The notes: generated by a model from the letters alone, not told the origin. A stretch of DNA of 49,151 nt from Candidatus Enterousia scatequi (GCA_018064405.1 JAGHVG010000003.1:1-49151), one strand, 5' to 3'. Shown: positions 7,633 through 14,950, counted from the first letter of the stretch. Numbers and translations are program-made.

Positions 7633-8596
7633 TAGTGTGCGTTGTAAAAGGATCCAGCAAGATGTTCCGGTACAAATTCTTACGAATTGTATTTAATGGA
7701 ACTACACCTCCATCTGACTTTTGCCACCGCGTAGCAATCTTATGACCTGAATTTTCACCAAGGGAAACCATACCCGCATTATCAAATGCAACAAGAACAT
7801 TACCATCACCTACGAATTTATATTGTGGCAAATCTACCTTTAGTGCATCTGATAAATCAGAAGCACGACCATGACTAAATAATGTCCCGTAGCTAGAATA
7901 CAATACAATTTTATTGTTTATTATTTTTATTGGTTGTCCTTGTGATGTAAACGCATCAATATACCCCACATGCGCAGACCGAAGAACTTTATTTAATTCT
8001 TTATTAAAATTATCAGTATAATCTATATCTGTATTTAACGAAGAAACATGTATACAAACATGTGAATTTAACAGCCCCATAATTATACGAATGTTATTCT
8101 GAATACAATTTGAATGAAACCTATCCACAGACAAAGATATTTGCAATTTTGGTGCATTTAGTCGTCCACCATCAGAAAGCGCATCCCCAGGATATTTTGC
8201 CAAAATATTATGCAAATCGTTAAATATCTCCCCCCCCCAATTTGTATTTGCCCACCCTGCATTTGTTTTAATATCTGTACTTAAACCATTATCCAAAGAA
8301 AAAGTTAGCAATCGTGACACATATTTTTCATAACCAAATTTATATGACGAAAATACCTCGCCCCCAGTAAAAATAACATCTCGTGAAAAACTAGGTTGTT
8401 GAATTGCCTGGGATATGTAGTCACATATAATATCTGCATTAATATACCGTCTTTCACGATGCGGTCCTGCATTTTCACAACAATGTCCACATTTATAATA
8501 GCAATAATGCGTAGTTTTAAAAATCAAAGCATACGGCAAACATCTATACAGTTTACCTGCATTAAAAAGGGTTTGAATATACTCTTTATCTATCAT
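7628..8596 (-). CDS. Radical SAM protein, unknown substrate
   Basis: The 4Fe-4S motif CYYKCGHC (CxxxCxxC) lies near residue 33 and is followed by GPHRERR. FTGGEVF, the SAM-binding GGE motif, is near residue 75, and a partial barrel follows (LQISLSVDRFHSN). There is no clear C-terminal SPASM cysteine cluster. At 322 aa it resembles generic radical SAM/peptide-modifying or metal-cofactor proteins, but I cannot name a substrate. The track start (8650) runs back through a promoter. The ATG at 8596 (MIDKEYIQ) is preferred and appears leaderless. It is AT-rich like the convergent methyltransferase, and the two may be a small acquired modification pair. That is inference only. Confidence 0.78.
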   Translation of the reverse strand: MIDKEYIQTLFNAGKLYRCLPYALIFKTTHYCYYKCGHCCENAGPHRERRYINADIICDYISQAIQQPSFSRDVIFTGGEVFSSYKFGYEKYVSRLLTFSLDNGLSTDIKTNAGWANTNWGGEIFNDLHNILAKYPGDALSDGGRLNAPKLQISLSVDRFHSNCIQNNIRIIMGLLNSHVCIHVSSLNTDIDYTDNFNKELNKVLRSAHVGYIDAFTSQGQPIKIINNKIVLYSSYGTLFSHGRASDLSDALKVDLPQYKFVGDGNVLVAFDNAGMVSLGENSGHKIATRWQKSDGGVVPLNTIRKNLYRNILLDPFTTHTK

Positions 8597-8604
8597 AATA
8601 AACA

Positions 8605-8632
8605 ATACTACACAAAATATAATTTTTGTCAA
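8605..8632 (-). promoter_or_regulatory. Promoter of radical SAM gene (leaderless arrangement)
   Basis: On the minus strand, TTGACA, 16 bp and TAGTAT are present. Eight bases later comes the ATG (8596), with no ribosome binding site between, so transcription should start at or within a base or two of the start codon. Confidence 0.6.
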
Positions 8633-8682
8633 CACAAAAACATAAAGCAAGTGTCAGGCATAATAACGCTTTATGATGGTAT

Positions 8683-8714
8683 TACAAAAAAAACACCATC
8701 GCACGATGGTGTTT
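8683..8714 (-). terminator. Terminator of the FKBP-like lipoprotein gene
   Basis: A 10-bp perfect stem AAACACCATC/GATGGTGTTT with a 4-nt loop is followed by a long T tract on the minus strand. Confidence 0.88.
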
Positions 8715-8734
8715 GGATATTTCAAGAACACATA

Positions 8735-9064
8735 TTATTCTTTAACAATTTCATTAACAGTGACTTTGAATACAACGTCCTGACCCGCCAATGCAGGAAC
8801 ATAGTCCGCAGGGAATGTGACGTTGATTTCACGTGTTTCGCCGGCCTTGGCACCAACCAACTGTTCTTCAAACCCAGGAACAAATTGGCCAGAACCCAAT
8901 TTCAATGCGAAACCAGTTGCGGTACCACCTTCAAATTGAACACCGTTTTTATCAAACCCAGCGAAATCAATAATAACTGTATCGCCGTTCTTGGCACCAT
9001 TATTACCGCACGCAGCCAGCATAACAGTCCCACATACACCCAATATTGTTGCAAATTTTTTCAT
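8735..9064 (-). CDS. FKBP-type peptidyl-prolyl isomerase lipoprotein
   Basis: The 109-aa protein has a lipoprotein signal peptide ending in the lipobox LAAC-G (Cys19), so it should be lipid-anchored and face the periplasm. The mature part is a short FKBP domain of the trigger-factor style: GDTVIIDFAGF, LGSGQFVPGFEEQLVGAKAGETREINVTFPADY, then LAGQDVVFKVTVNEI. It would help proline isomerisation or folding of exported proteins. There is no extra chaperone domain. The start has AAAGGATG. Upstream is TTGACC, 17 bp, TTAGAT. It forms its own transcript with a strong terminator. Confidence 0.87.
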   Translation of the reverse strand: MKKFATILGVCGTVMLAACGNNGAKNGDTVIIDFAGFDKNGVQFEGGTATGFALKLGSGQFVPGFEEQLVGAKAGETREINVTFPADYVPALAGQDVVFKVTVNEIVKE

Positions 9065-9104
9065 TTTTCATCCTTTTTTTATTAACCGATTTGTTATAGG
9101 TCTA

Positions 9105-9148
9105 AGATAAATCTAATACAAAAGCAACCAATCGGTCAATAACAAAAT
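9105..9148 (-). promoter_or_regulatory. Putative promoter of FKBP-like gene
   Basis: On the minus strand, TTGACC, 17 bp and TTAGAT are present. The -35 lies in TTGACCGATT, which recurs as an imperfect inverted copy (AATCGGTTAA) near the ribosome binding site. This may be an operator or a leader hairpin. Confidence 0.4.
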
Positions 9149-9166
9149 TCAGGGTATTTATAAAAT

Positions 9167-9721
9167 TTAATTGTTATAAACGCAACGGAACCCATATTCA
9201 CGCATGGTTGCACCTTCGGCCTCTATTCTATAATCAAAATAGGGGGTTGGGCGCATTGCCTCAAACGATGGGTTATCATAAACAATCACTATGCTATCCG
9301 CGTTACGACCACAAACACGTTTCATTTCAAAATCAGCCACCCGCGATAATATTGTCCGGCTATCGCCGTCAATATCCATACCATCCGCATTCTGAACCAT
9401 ACGCAGGCGCATTTCACGCACGTCAGTATTCCCCAGCAATATTTCAACACGGACCATTGTTCCCTTGTATTCCTGCCAACGTGTTTCCTTGCGCGAAGTA
9501 TTCCATTTTTGCTGGGTTGCCTGTTTATCAGCATCAGTTTTTGGTTTATACGAATCGACATTTGCATACTGATTATCAGATTGCATAAATGTAGATGTGC
9601 GTTCATTATACAGCGGCGCATTAGCACCACCGTTCGCAAAATCATCCTGGTTATATGCAGTCCCACCGCATGCAGCCAACGATAAAATAGACAATACAGA
9701 TAGCAAAAATTTTGTTTTCAT
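9167..9721 (-). CDS. Hypothetical lipoprotein
   Basis: The 184-aa protein starts with a lipoprotein signal (MKTKFLLSVLSILSLAAC-GG). The following ~60 residues are low-complexity and polar. The C-terminal part (about residues 80-184) looks folded: VRVEILLGNTDVREMRLRMVQNADG, a DSIVIVYDNPSFEAMRP segment and a final C (FRCVYNN) that could pair with VCGRN. I recognise no family. It shares a divergent promoter region with the VirB11-like gene. That neighbour belongs to a secretion-type family, but a lipoprotein partner role is only a guess. The start has AAAGAGAG upstream. Confidence 0.72.
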   Translation of the reverse strand: MKTKFLLSVLSILSLAACGGTAYNQDDFANGGANAPLYNERTSTFMQSDNQYANVDSYKPKTDADKQATQQKWNTSRKETRWQEYKGTMVRVEILLGNTDVREMRLRMVQNADGMDIDGDSRTILSRVADFEMKRVCGRNADSIVIVYDNPSFEAMRPTPYFDYRIEAEGATMREYGFRCVYNN

Positions 9722-9749
9722 ATTTTTCTCTCTTTCATTCTTTTATTCA

Positions 9750-9798
9750 ATTTTATCAAACAAACTGTTTTGATTCAAGCGTTGATTTATGATAAAAT
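9750..9798. promoter_or_regulatory. Divergent promoters with overlapping -35 boxes
   Basis: Leftward (minus), TTGAAT (9773-9778), 17 bp and TAAAAT (9750-9755) drive the lipoprotein. Rightward (plus), TTGATT (9770-9775), 17 bp and TAAAAT (9793-9798) drive the VirB11-like gene. The two -35 hexamers overlap, so polymerases should compete. The plus -10 ends seven bases before ATG 9806. Confidence 0.6.
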
Positions 9799-9805
9799 AA
9801 CATGC

Positions 9806-10765
9806 ATGGCGAATGTAGTTCTTGATTCTTTGTTGAAACCGTTGGCGGAATTTTACAAGCCGTCATTTGTAGAGGAAATCGCAATAAATCATGCGGGCGA
9901 AGTATGGATGCGCCTGCATGGTGCACGTGTTCCATGGGTTTCGTATCGGGCAGAACAATTAAGTAAACAATATTTGGTTGATTTAATTCATACCGTTGCA
10001 AATATTTATGAATTACCATTTGATCCAACGCATGGGATTCCGGTTGTGTATGCGACGTTGCCTGGGAACCACCGATTTTCAGCAATCGCCGGTCCAAACG
10101 TTCAATATGATGAAGATGATGTGACGGGTGGTGTCGCGTTAAATATTCGTGGTGGAAATGCTCCACAGACAGATTTCAAAAATTACCATCTGGAAAAAGG
10201 TAAAAAATTATTAAAGGTTAAAACACGCAAATCAGAACGCCCCGATGATCCATACGAACGATTGATGTCCGCCATTAATGATGGCAGTCCGATTTTGATA
10301 AGCGGTGCAACCGCAACCGGTAAAACAACATTTTTGAATCATATGCTGACACTGATTGATCAAAACAGTCGTGTTATTACGGTTGAAGACGCACGTGAAA
10401 TTCATGTTCCACAAGCGAACCGGGTTCACTTTGTCCTGTCCCGCACAGAACAGAGTAATAATTTTAATTATGCGCGCCTGCTGGATTTGGTTGTGCGTAT
10501 GACGCCCGATGTAATAATCGGCGGTGAAATTTCAACCGACAATGCATCGGTGCTGTGGGAAATGTTGGGAACGGGGCACGACCATTTTTATACAACAATT
10601 CATGCCGAAAGTGCTGAGGCAGCATACGCTGCATTTGCCGACCGCATTTTACATACGCAACCGGCATATGATCGCACAGATTTAATTGCAGAGATGAAAA
10701 AGAAAATTCGTGTTGTGCAACTCGCCCGCGATGGGTCCCTGCGTGCCGTGACAGAGGTTGTATAA
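9806..10765 (+). CDS. VirB11-family secretion/conjugation ATPase
   Basis: A hexameric traffic ATPase of the type II/IV secretion superfamily. The N-terminal domain (residues 1-110) has the VirB11 pattern FVEEIAINHAGEVWM. The Walker A is GATATGKTT near residue 170. An Asp-box VITVEDAREI, a Walker B VIIGGEIS and a His box HDHFYTTIHAESA follow. The length (319 aa) fits VirB11, not the longer PilB/GspE. The track start (TTG 9770) lies in the promoter, so ATG 9806 is used; it has no ribosome binding site and looks leaderless. Other vir/trb genes are not in this window, so the rest of a type IV secretion system would be elsewhere. RGEx in VirB11 is GGEI here. Confidence 0.88.
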   Translation: MANVVLDSLLKPLAEFYKPSFVEEIAINHAGEVWMRLHGARVPWVSYRAEQLSKQYLVDLIHTVANIYELPFDPTHGIPVVYATLPGNHRFSAIAGPNVQYDEDDVTGGVALNIRGGNAPQTDFKNYHLEKGKKLLKVKTRKSERPDDPYERLMSAINDGSPILISGATATGKTTFLNHMLTLIDQNSRVITVEDAREIHVPQANRVHFVLSRTEQSNNFNYARLLDLVVRMTPDVIIGGEISTDNASVLWEMLGTGHDHFYTTIHAESAEAAYAAFADRILHTQPAYDRTDLIAEMKKKIRVVQLARDGSLRAVTEVV

Positions 10766-10804
10766 ATAAGGGCTATTTTTCACAAAAACTTTTTCTATTA
10801 CTCA

Positions 10805-10868
10805 CCCCTCGCAATGAATCCGAAGCATAGCGCAGGATACGCAAGCGAAGCGCGCGACACAGGGGAAA
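10805..10868. repeat. Dispersed repeat, copy 2
   Basis: This is the reverse-complement counterpart of 7-70, in the gap between the VirB11-like gene and the terminator of the minus-strand repeat-protein operon. Shared blocks are CTCGCAATGAATCCGAAGC, AGGATACGC and GCGACACAGGGGAAA. Confidence 0.8.
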
Positions 10869-10882
10869 CACGGGCATTTGTT

Positions 10883-10912
10883 ACAACAAAAAAAACACCG
10901 CCCGATTGGGCG
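10883..10912 (-). terminator. Terminator of the repeat-protein operon
   Basis: An 8-bp stem CACCGCCC/GGGCGGTG with a GATT loop is followed by eight T on the minus strand. Confidence 0.85.
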
Positions 10913-10950
10913 GTGGTGAACGAAAGAATTGCTCCGTCGCGACGGGTTCA

Positions 10951-11838
10951 TCAATTGCCAAAGGACGAAAACACGGCAGAACGAAAAGACGAAACAGCCT
11001 GAACGCGGTTACCGCAGCCATCCGCACAAGAGCCAGCGCAATTGGAAGACGACGCGTGCCCGTGGTCGAGCACCCAACGCGACACAGCCGGACTTTGCAT
11101 ATTACACCAACAATATATACAATCTGCACCATCTGCATCCTTGCCCGATAATCCCTTGGACGCATCTATAAATGTATTACTATATTCGCCCGTCCCATAT
11201 GGGGAATATCCACTCGTTCTGCCTAAACCTTCGGCTTCGGATAAACATGTTGCCTCACCCGTGACCACACCCCATGAAAATGTTGCACCCCATGTCCCGT
11301 TTTCTGTTAAGCCATAGGTACTTGGAACTACTTTTGGACCGCTGTTTGTACTTTCGCTTCCAGTTGGATTTATATAACCGTATACACTACCATTCGTGGA
11401 ACTGTTTATACAACTTTCCATTCCAAAATCATATTGACCCGATGGACAGGTCAGGGAATATTTTTGAAACTCTAACCTGAAACCACCCGTGGTTCCATCC
11501 CATACCACATCATATTTACCATTCGTTGGTGCATGGGGTAATGTATCCTGTTTGTTGTTTAATGCCGTCGTCAGGGCATTTTGCGTCATACCGCCATCAA
11601 CACCCGTCCCGGTGTTATTGTATAACTTTATTATCCCAGGTTTCGTACTGGTCCCTGTTTCATACGGTGTTGTGTTGGTCGTGCTTATTACATCATCTAT
11701 GATTATTACCCCAGAACCCGCGGTTAATAATCCCTGTTTCCCATTTGCACCATTATCAACATAGTCCGTTGACGCAATATCACCATACGCAGCACCACAT
11801 ACTGTCATTATTGTAGTAATTATACATGTCTTTTTCAT
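10951..11838 (-). CDS. Secreted repeat protein with Cys-rich C-terminus
   Basis: The 295-aa protein has a signal peptide (MKKTCIITTIMTVCGAAYG-D). It continues with DIASTDYVD and a tail-fibre-like KQGLLTAGSGVIII. Then comes one copy of the module seen in its neighbour (YETGT..GI.KLYNNTGT..DG..TQNALTTALNNKQDTLP). From about residue 125 it differs: glycine/serine-rich, with cysteines in pairs (TCPSGQYDFGMESC, CIYCWCNMQSPAVSRWVLDHGHASSSNCAGSCADGC). These suggest a disulfide-bonded extracellular domain. Family and function are unknown; a surface or adhesive role is inferred from secretion and the phage-fibre-like modules. GGGGGGAA stands six bases before the ATG and overlaps the stop of the upstream gene, so the two are coupled. 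Confidence 0.75.
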   Translation of the reverse strand: MKKTCIITTIMTVCGAAYGDIASTDYVDNGANGKQGLLTAGSGVIIIDDVISTTNTTPYETGTSTKPGIIKLYNNTGTGVDGGMTQNALTTALNNKQDTLPHAPTNGKYDVVWDGTTGGFRLEFQKYSLTCPSGQYDFGMESCINSSTNGSVYGYINPTGSESTNSGPKVVPSTYGLTENGTWGATFSWGVVTGEATCLSEAEGLGRTSGYSPYGTGEYSNTFIDASKGLSGKDADGADCIYCWCNMQSPAVSRWVLDHGHASSSNCAGSCADGCGNRVQAVSSFRSAVFSSFGN

Positions 11839-11841
11839 ATT

Positions 11842-12444
11842 TTATTCCCCCCGTTTTTCAAATATAAATTGTTGATTTTTGCCATCCCATACCAATGTGT
11901 ATTGGTCATCATCGTTTGGTCCCGTCGGTAACGCATCTTGCTTTGTCCCCAATGCCGTCGTTATTGCATTTTGGGTTATCGTGCCATCTGTATTTGTGCC
12001 GGTATTGTTATACAGCTTTGTTATTCCAGATGTATCCACATTACCAGTGCCGTATGTTATATATTTTGCGTATACAAATTGACCACTGGTACCGTCCCAC
12101 GTTAAACCATATTTTTCACCGTCGTTTGGTCCCGTCGGTAACGCATCTTGCTTTGTCCCCAATGCCGTCGTTATTGCATTTTGGGTTATCGTGCCATCTG
12201 TATTTGTGCCGGTCGTATCGTATAATTTTGTTACCCCAGATGTGTCCGCAGTGCCCGTTTCATATTCCGCAACCGCAACATCCGCACTGATGGTGCCATC
12301 AGGTGCAATCGTTATGCCATCGCCCGCGGTTAATTTATTCTGTTTGGTTGATAAAACATCATCCACATATGTCGTTGATGCAATATCACCGTATGATATA
12401 TTACATATTGTTATTAAACCTAATATTATAAATATTCGTATCAT
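11842..12444 (-). CDS. Secreted protein with tandem tail-fibre-like modules
   Basis: The 200-aa protein has a signal peptide (MIRIFIILGLITICNISYG-D). Next comes STKQNKLTAGDGITIAPDGTISA, a stretch typical of phage tail-fibre and collar-like beta structures. Two tandem ~70-aa modules follow: TSG(V/I)TKLY(D/N)(T/N)TGTNTDGTITQNAITTALGTKQDALPTGPND. The modules share a 92-bp identical DNA segment. The track start is GTG 12456; ATG 12444 is preferred because it begins the signal peptide cleanly and has GGAG/AAGG upstream. It is paralogous to the next gene and coupled to it. The likely fate is export, perhaps surface display. The function is unknown. Confidence 0.75.
   Translation of the reverse strand: MIRIFIILGLITICNISYGDIASTTYVDDVLSTKQNKLTAGDGITIAPDGTISADVAVAEYETGTADTSGVTKLYDTTGTNTDGTITQNAITTALGTKQDALPTGPNDGEKYGLTWDGTSGQFVYAKYITYGTGNVDTSGITKLYNNTGTNTDGTITQNAITTALGTKQDALPTGPNDDDQYTLVWDGKNQQFIFEKRGE
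11912..12003. repeat. 92-bp perfect direct repeat, unit A
   Basis: Identical to 12122-12213. The offset is 210 bp, exactly 70 codons, so recombination between copies adds or removes one protein module in frame. Confidence 0.95.
12122..12213. repeat. 92-bp perfect direct repeat, unit B
   Basis: Second identical copy, within the same gene as unit A. Identity extends through third codon positions, which implies recent duplication or ongoing conversion. Confidence 0.95.
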
Positions 12445-12465
12445 TTCCTTTCGCACTCCCCCGAT

Positions 12466-12609
12466 TTAATCTTGGTGGTGGCGTATCAATGCGCTAAATA
12501 CACCACCAAAAAAACCACCGAATTTGCTTGGTGGTTCAGGAGGTTCATAACAATCATCTGAATTGTGTGCCTTATTCAATATATTCGGCAACCCTCCTGA
12601 ACCAAACAT
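12466..12609 (-). CDS. Possible 47-aa leader peptide or small protein
   Basis: This open frame is too short for the ORF track. It reads MFGSGGLPNILNKAHNSDDCYEPPEPPSKFGGFFGGVFSALIRHHQD and ends 21 bases before the ATG of the repeat protein. The Pro-rich then Gly/Phe-rich layout looks protein-like. However, no good ribosome binding site precedes its ATG, and it runs across a hairpin plus seven T that also reads as a terminator. It may be a real small gene, a leader peptide or chance. Confidence 0.3.
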   Translation of the reverse strand: MFGSGGLPNILNKAHNSDDCYEPPEPPSKFGGFFGGVFSALIRHHQD

Positions 12610-12615
12610 CAGGAG
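12508..12615 (-). promoter_or_regulatory. Putative transcription attenuator ahead of the repeat-protein operon
   Basis: In minus-strand order there are three segments. Segment 1 is CTCCTGA (12615-12609). Segment 2 is GGTTCAGGAGG (12603-12593). Segment 3 is CCTCCTGAACC (12543-12533). Segment 2 can pair with either 1 or 3. Segment 3 overlaps the left arm of a terminator, AACCACC/GGTGGTT followed by seven T (12536-12508). Pairing 2:3 should block the terminator, while pairing 1:2 should free it. Confidence 0.5.
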
Positions 12616-12624
12616 ATTTATCGT

Positions 12625-12646
12625 CAGATATTAAAAAAAGACGCAA
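12625..12646 (-). terminator. Possible weak terminator downstream of priA
   Basis: On the minus strand, GGGCGC ATT GCGTCT (with two G-T pairs) is followed by a run of T. It could end the priA transcript or a short RNA starting near 12717. Confidence 0.35.
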
Positions 12647-12649
12647 TGC

Positions 12650-12763
12650 GCCCGTTCTTATACCGTTTCTGACGCAGATGACCGGGTTATGACACCCCAC
12701 CACGATAATTCATCGTGGCAAGAATATTTTACAATATCGTACCAATATAAGTAAAGAAAATTT
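12650..12763 (-). other. Structured non-coding stretch after priA
   Basis: There is no gene here. On the minus strand, TTTACT, 18 bp and TAAAAT (near 12725-12755) could be a promoter. Just after it is the perfect hairpin CCACGAT GAATT ATCGTGG. Then comes a GGGT/ACCC hairpin. CGTCAGA can pair with TCTGACG beyond the poly-T. The stretch may be a leader of the repeat-protein operon. I recognise no known riboswitch or RNA family. Confidence 0.35.
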
Positions 12764-14950
12764 TTACATAAAATTAATCGGACCGACATCAATCTTTACG
12801 CGTATGTTTGTCGGTGTCTTGACAGACGAAATCCATTTCTTAACAACCGTCTGCAAATCAGAGCGGACATCCCCCATCACCAAGAATCGCATACGATACC
12901 AATTACGAACCTGATATATCTGCGCCGCAATCGGTCCCATAATTTTTGCATTTGTTAATTTTGGTGCCGCCGCCCCCAGCGCAGATGCGTATTGTTTTAA
13001 TGGTTGTTCCCGCTGTCCCTCAATAATAACCGCAATCAGATTTCCGAACGGGGGCATTTTTGCCGCCGCACGCGATGCCATGTCGGACGCAAAAAATTCA
13101 TCACGATTGCCCGCACATATCGCATTTATTACCGGGTTATCCGGTTGATATGTTTGCAATAACACACGCCCAGGCGCATTTCCACGACCCGCGCGACCTG
13201 CAACCTGAAACAGTTGTTGAAATGTGTGTTCGGGCGCACGAAAATCAGTTCCATATAAACCCATATCTGCATCAACAACACCAACCAATGTCAGATTTGG
13301 GAAATGATGACCCTTGGCCAGAATCTGTGTGCCGATAATAATATCAATTTCGCCAGATTCCATTTTTGCAACCAGTCGTTCCAATGTCTGGCGCGTCATG
13401 ATTGTATCACTGGATACTAATGCCGTTCGCGCGGATGGAAAACGTGCAGCAATTTCCGCATCTATACGTTCCAGCCCTGCCCCACGCATTGATACATCAT
13501 CACCACAATCTGGACATTTTTTCGGTAATTCCATTGTGCGACCACACATGTGGCATAATAATTTTCCAATTCGTTTGTGATACGTCATACCAACCGAACA
13601 ATCGGGGCACTGTGCCACCCAACCACATTTGCGGCACTGAACAATTGGTGCATAACCACGCCGATTGATAAACAACATAACCTGGTGTCCCGCTGACAGC
13701 GTTTCATCAATCGCATGACATAGCGGTTCAGACAAATTACCCGCACACGTTTCATCCCTCACTGTATAGCTTGTTGGGCGATTTTCACGCATATCAATTG
13801 TTTCAATCTGTGGTAATTGCGCACCACCAAAACGCGACGTTAATTTTAATTGTTTATATTTTCCCAATTTAACATTTTGCAGTGTTTCTTCGGATGGGGT
13901 TGCAGATGCCAACACTATTGGAAAACGCGCCATTTTTGCACGCAGAACCGCCATATCACGTGCATGATAATTCCCCATATCTTCCTGTTTATATGATGTA
14001 TCATGTTCTTCATCAACAACAATCAGACCCAAATTCTGCCATGGCAAAAACAGGGCACTGCGCGTGCCAACAACAATTCTGATTTTACCGTCCGCAACGC
14101 CACGCCATATTTCACGTCGACGTGCAGATGTTAAATTACTATGCCATACAACAGGTGCCGCACCAAAACGTGATGTAAAACGATTCATAAATTGTGCTGT
14201 CAACGCAATTTCCGGCATCATCAATAATACTGATTTGCCATTATTATATGCGCGCAACACAGAATCAAAATAAACCTGGGTCTTGCCAGATCCGGTTATA
14301 CCGTCCAATAAATATACCGAAAAACCACCTGCATCAATTCCGCGCCCTATTTCATCCGCCGCAGATTGCTGCTCCGTATTCAATGTGACATTTCCCATAT
14401 CATGATAATCAAAAATCAATTCTGTTTTGGCACGCACAGACGTAGCAACCAACGTTCCGTTTTTTATCAGGCCATTAATAACAGCCAATGTGGCATGTGT
14501 TATATTCCTGATATCCGAAACAGACATCGCATCGTTATCATTTGATGCAAATGCATCCGCAATAATCTGACGTGCATCGGTCATACGGACCGCGTTATCA
14601 AAGTTAAATGTATATAATTGTTCCTGTTTAGGCGGTAAAAACGCATCCGGCACATTTATAATCAAACGCAGCACCGCCCCAGGTGCCATCAATGTCCATT
14701 CAGACATTTTCTGAATCCACAACAAATCATCAACCGATAAACCAGACGGAAAAATTTCAGAAACGTTTTTTATTTTTGACGCGTCAAGTCCACTGTCCCC
14801 AATGCCATAAATTACACCTATATATTTACGGTTCATTACCGTTACCGCAACAAATTGTCCAAGCCCCGCATCACCAGTCAGACGATAATCATAACCTGTA
14901 TTTATGACATTGGGTATTAAAACTTTAACAACTGTTCCGGCATTAAACAT
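12764..14950 (-). CDS. priA: Primosomal replication restart helicase PriA
   Basis: PriA is a 3'-5' DNA helicase that reloads the replisome at repaired forks. The N-terminal 3'BD and winged-helix regions occupy about residues 1-190. Walker A is DGITGSGKTQVY near residue 215, and the Walker B is VVDEEHD. The paired zinc cluster lies between about 435 and 480: CRKC, CPDC, CHMC, CPDC. The helicase C motifs follow (GTQILAKGHHFPNLTLVGVVDAD, VAGRAGRG). The length (728 aa) is typical. The ATG has no ribosome binding site; a promoter whose -10 ends six bases earlier suggests a leaderless message. It lies 23 bases downstream of miaA. Confidence 0.96.
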   Translation of the reverse strand: MFNAGTVVKVLIPNVINTGYDYRLTGDAGLGQFVAVTVMNRKYIGVIYGIGDSGLDASKIKNVSEIFPSGLSVDDLLWIQKMSEWTLMAPGAVLRLIINVPDAFLPPKQEQLYTFNFDNAVRMTDARQIIADAFASNDNDAMSVSDIRNITHATLAVINGLIKNGTLVATSVRAKTELIFDYHDMGNVTLNTEQQSAADEIGRGIDAGGFSVYLLDGITGSGKTQVYFDSVLRAYNNGKSVLLMMPEIALTAQFMNRFTSRFGAAPVVWHSNLTSARRREIWRGVADGKIRIVVGTRSALFLPWQNLGLIVVDEEHDTSYKQEDMGNYHARDMAVLRAKMARFPIVLASATPSEETLQNVKLGKYKQLKLTSRFGGAQLPQIETIDMRENRPTSYTVRDETCAGNLSEPLCHAIDETLSAGHQVMLFINRRGYAPIVQCRKCGWVAQCPDCSVGMTYHKRIGKLLCHMCGRTMELPKKCPDCGDDVSMRGAGLERIDAEIAARFPSARTALVSSDTIMTRQTLERLVAKMESGEIDIIIGTQILAKGHHFPNLTLVGVVDADMGLYGTDFRAPEHTFQQLFQVAGRAGRGNAPGRVLLQTYQPDNPVINAICAGNRDEFFASDMASRAAAKMPPFGNLIAVIIEGQREQPLKQYASALGAAAPKLTNAKIMGPIAAQIYQVRNWYRMRFLVMGDVRSDLQTVVKKWISSVKTPTNIRVKIDVGPINFM

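Noticed and set aside
8735-9064. Trigger factor fragment
   Set aside because: It has a clean lipobox and signal peptide, its own ribosome binding site and terminator, so it is a complete small lipoprotein.
8396-9085. 229-aa plus-strand ORF
   Set aside because: Antisense to the radical SAM and FKBP-like genes and crosses a terminator.
11842-12444. Prophage tail-fibre gene
   Set aside because: The modules resemble tail fibres, but both proteins have signal peptides and there are no phage genes around them.
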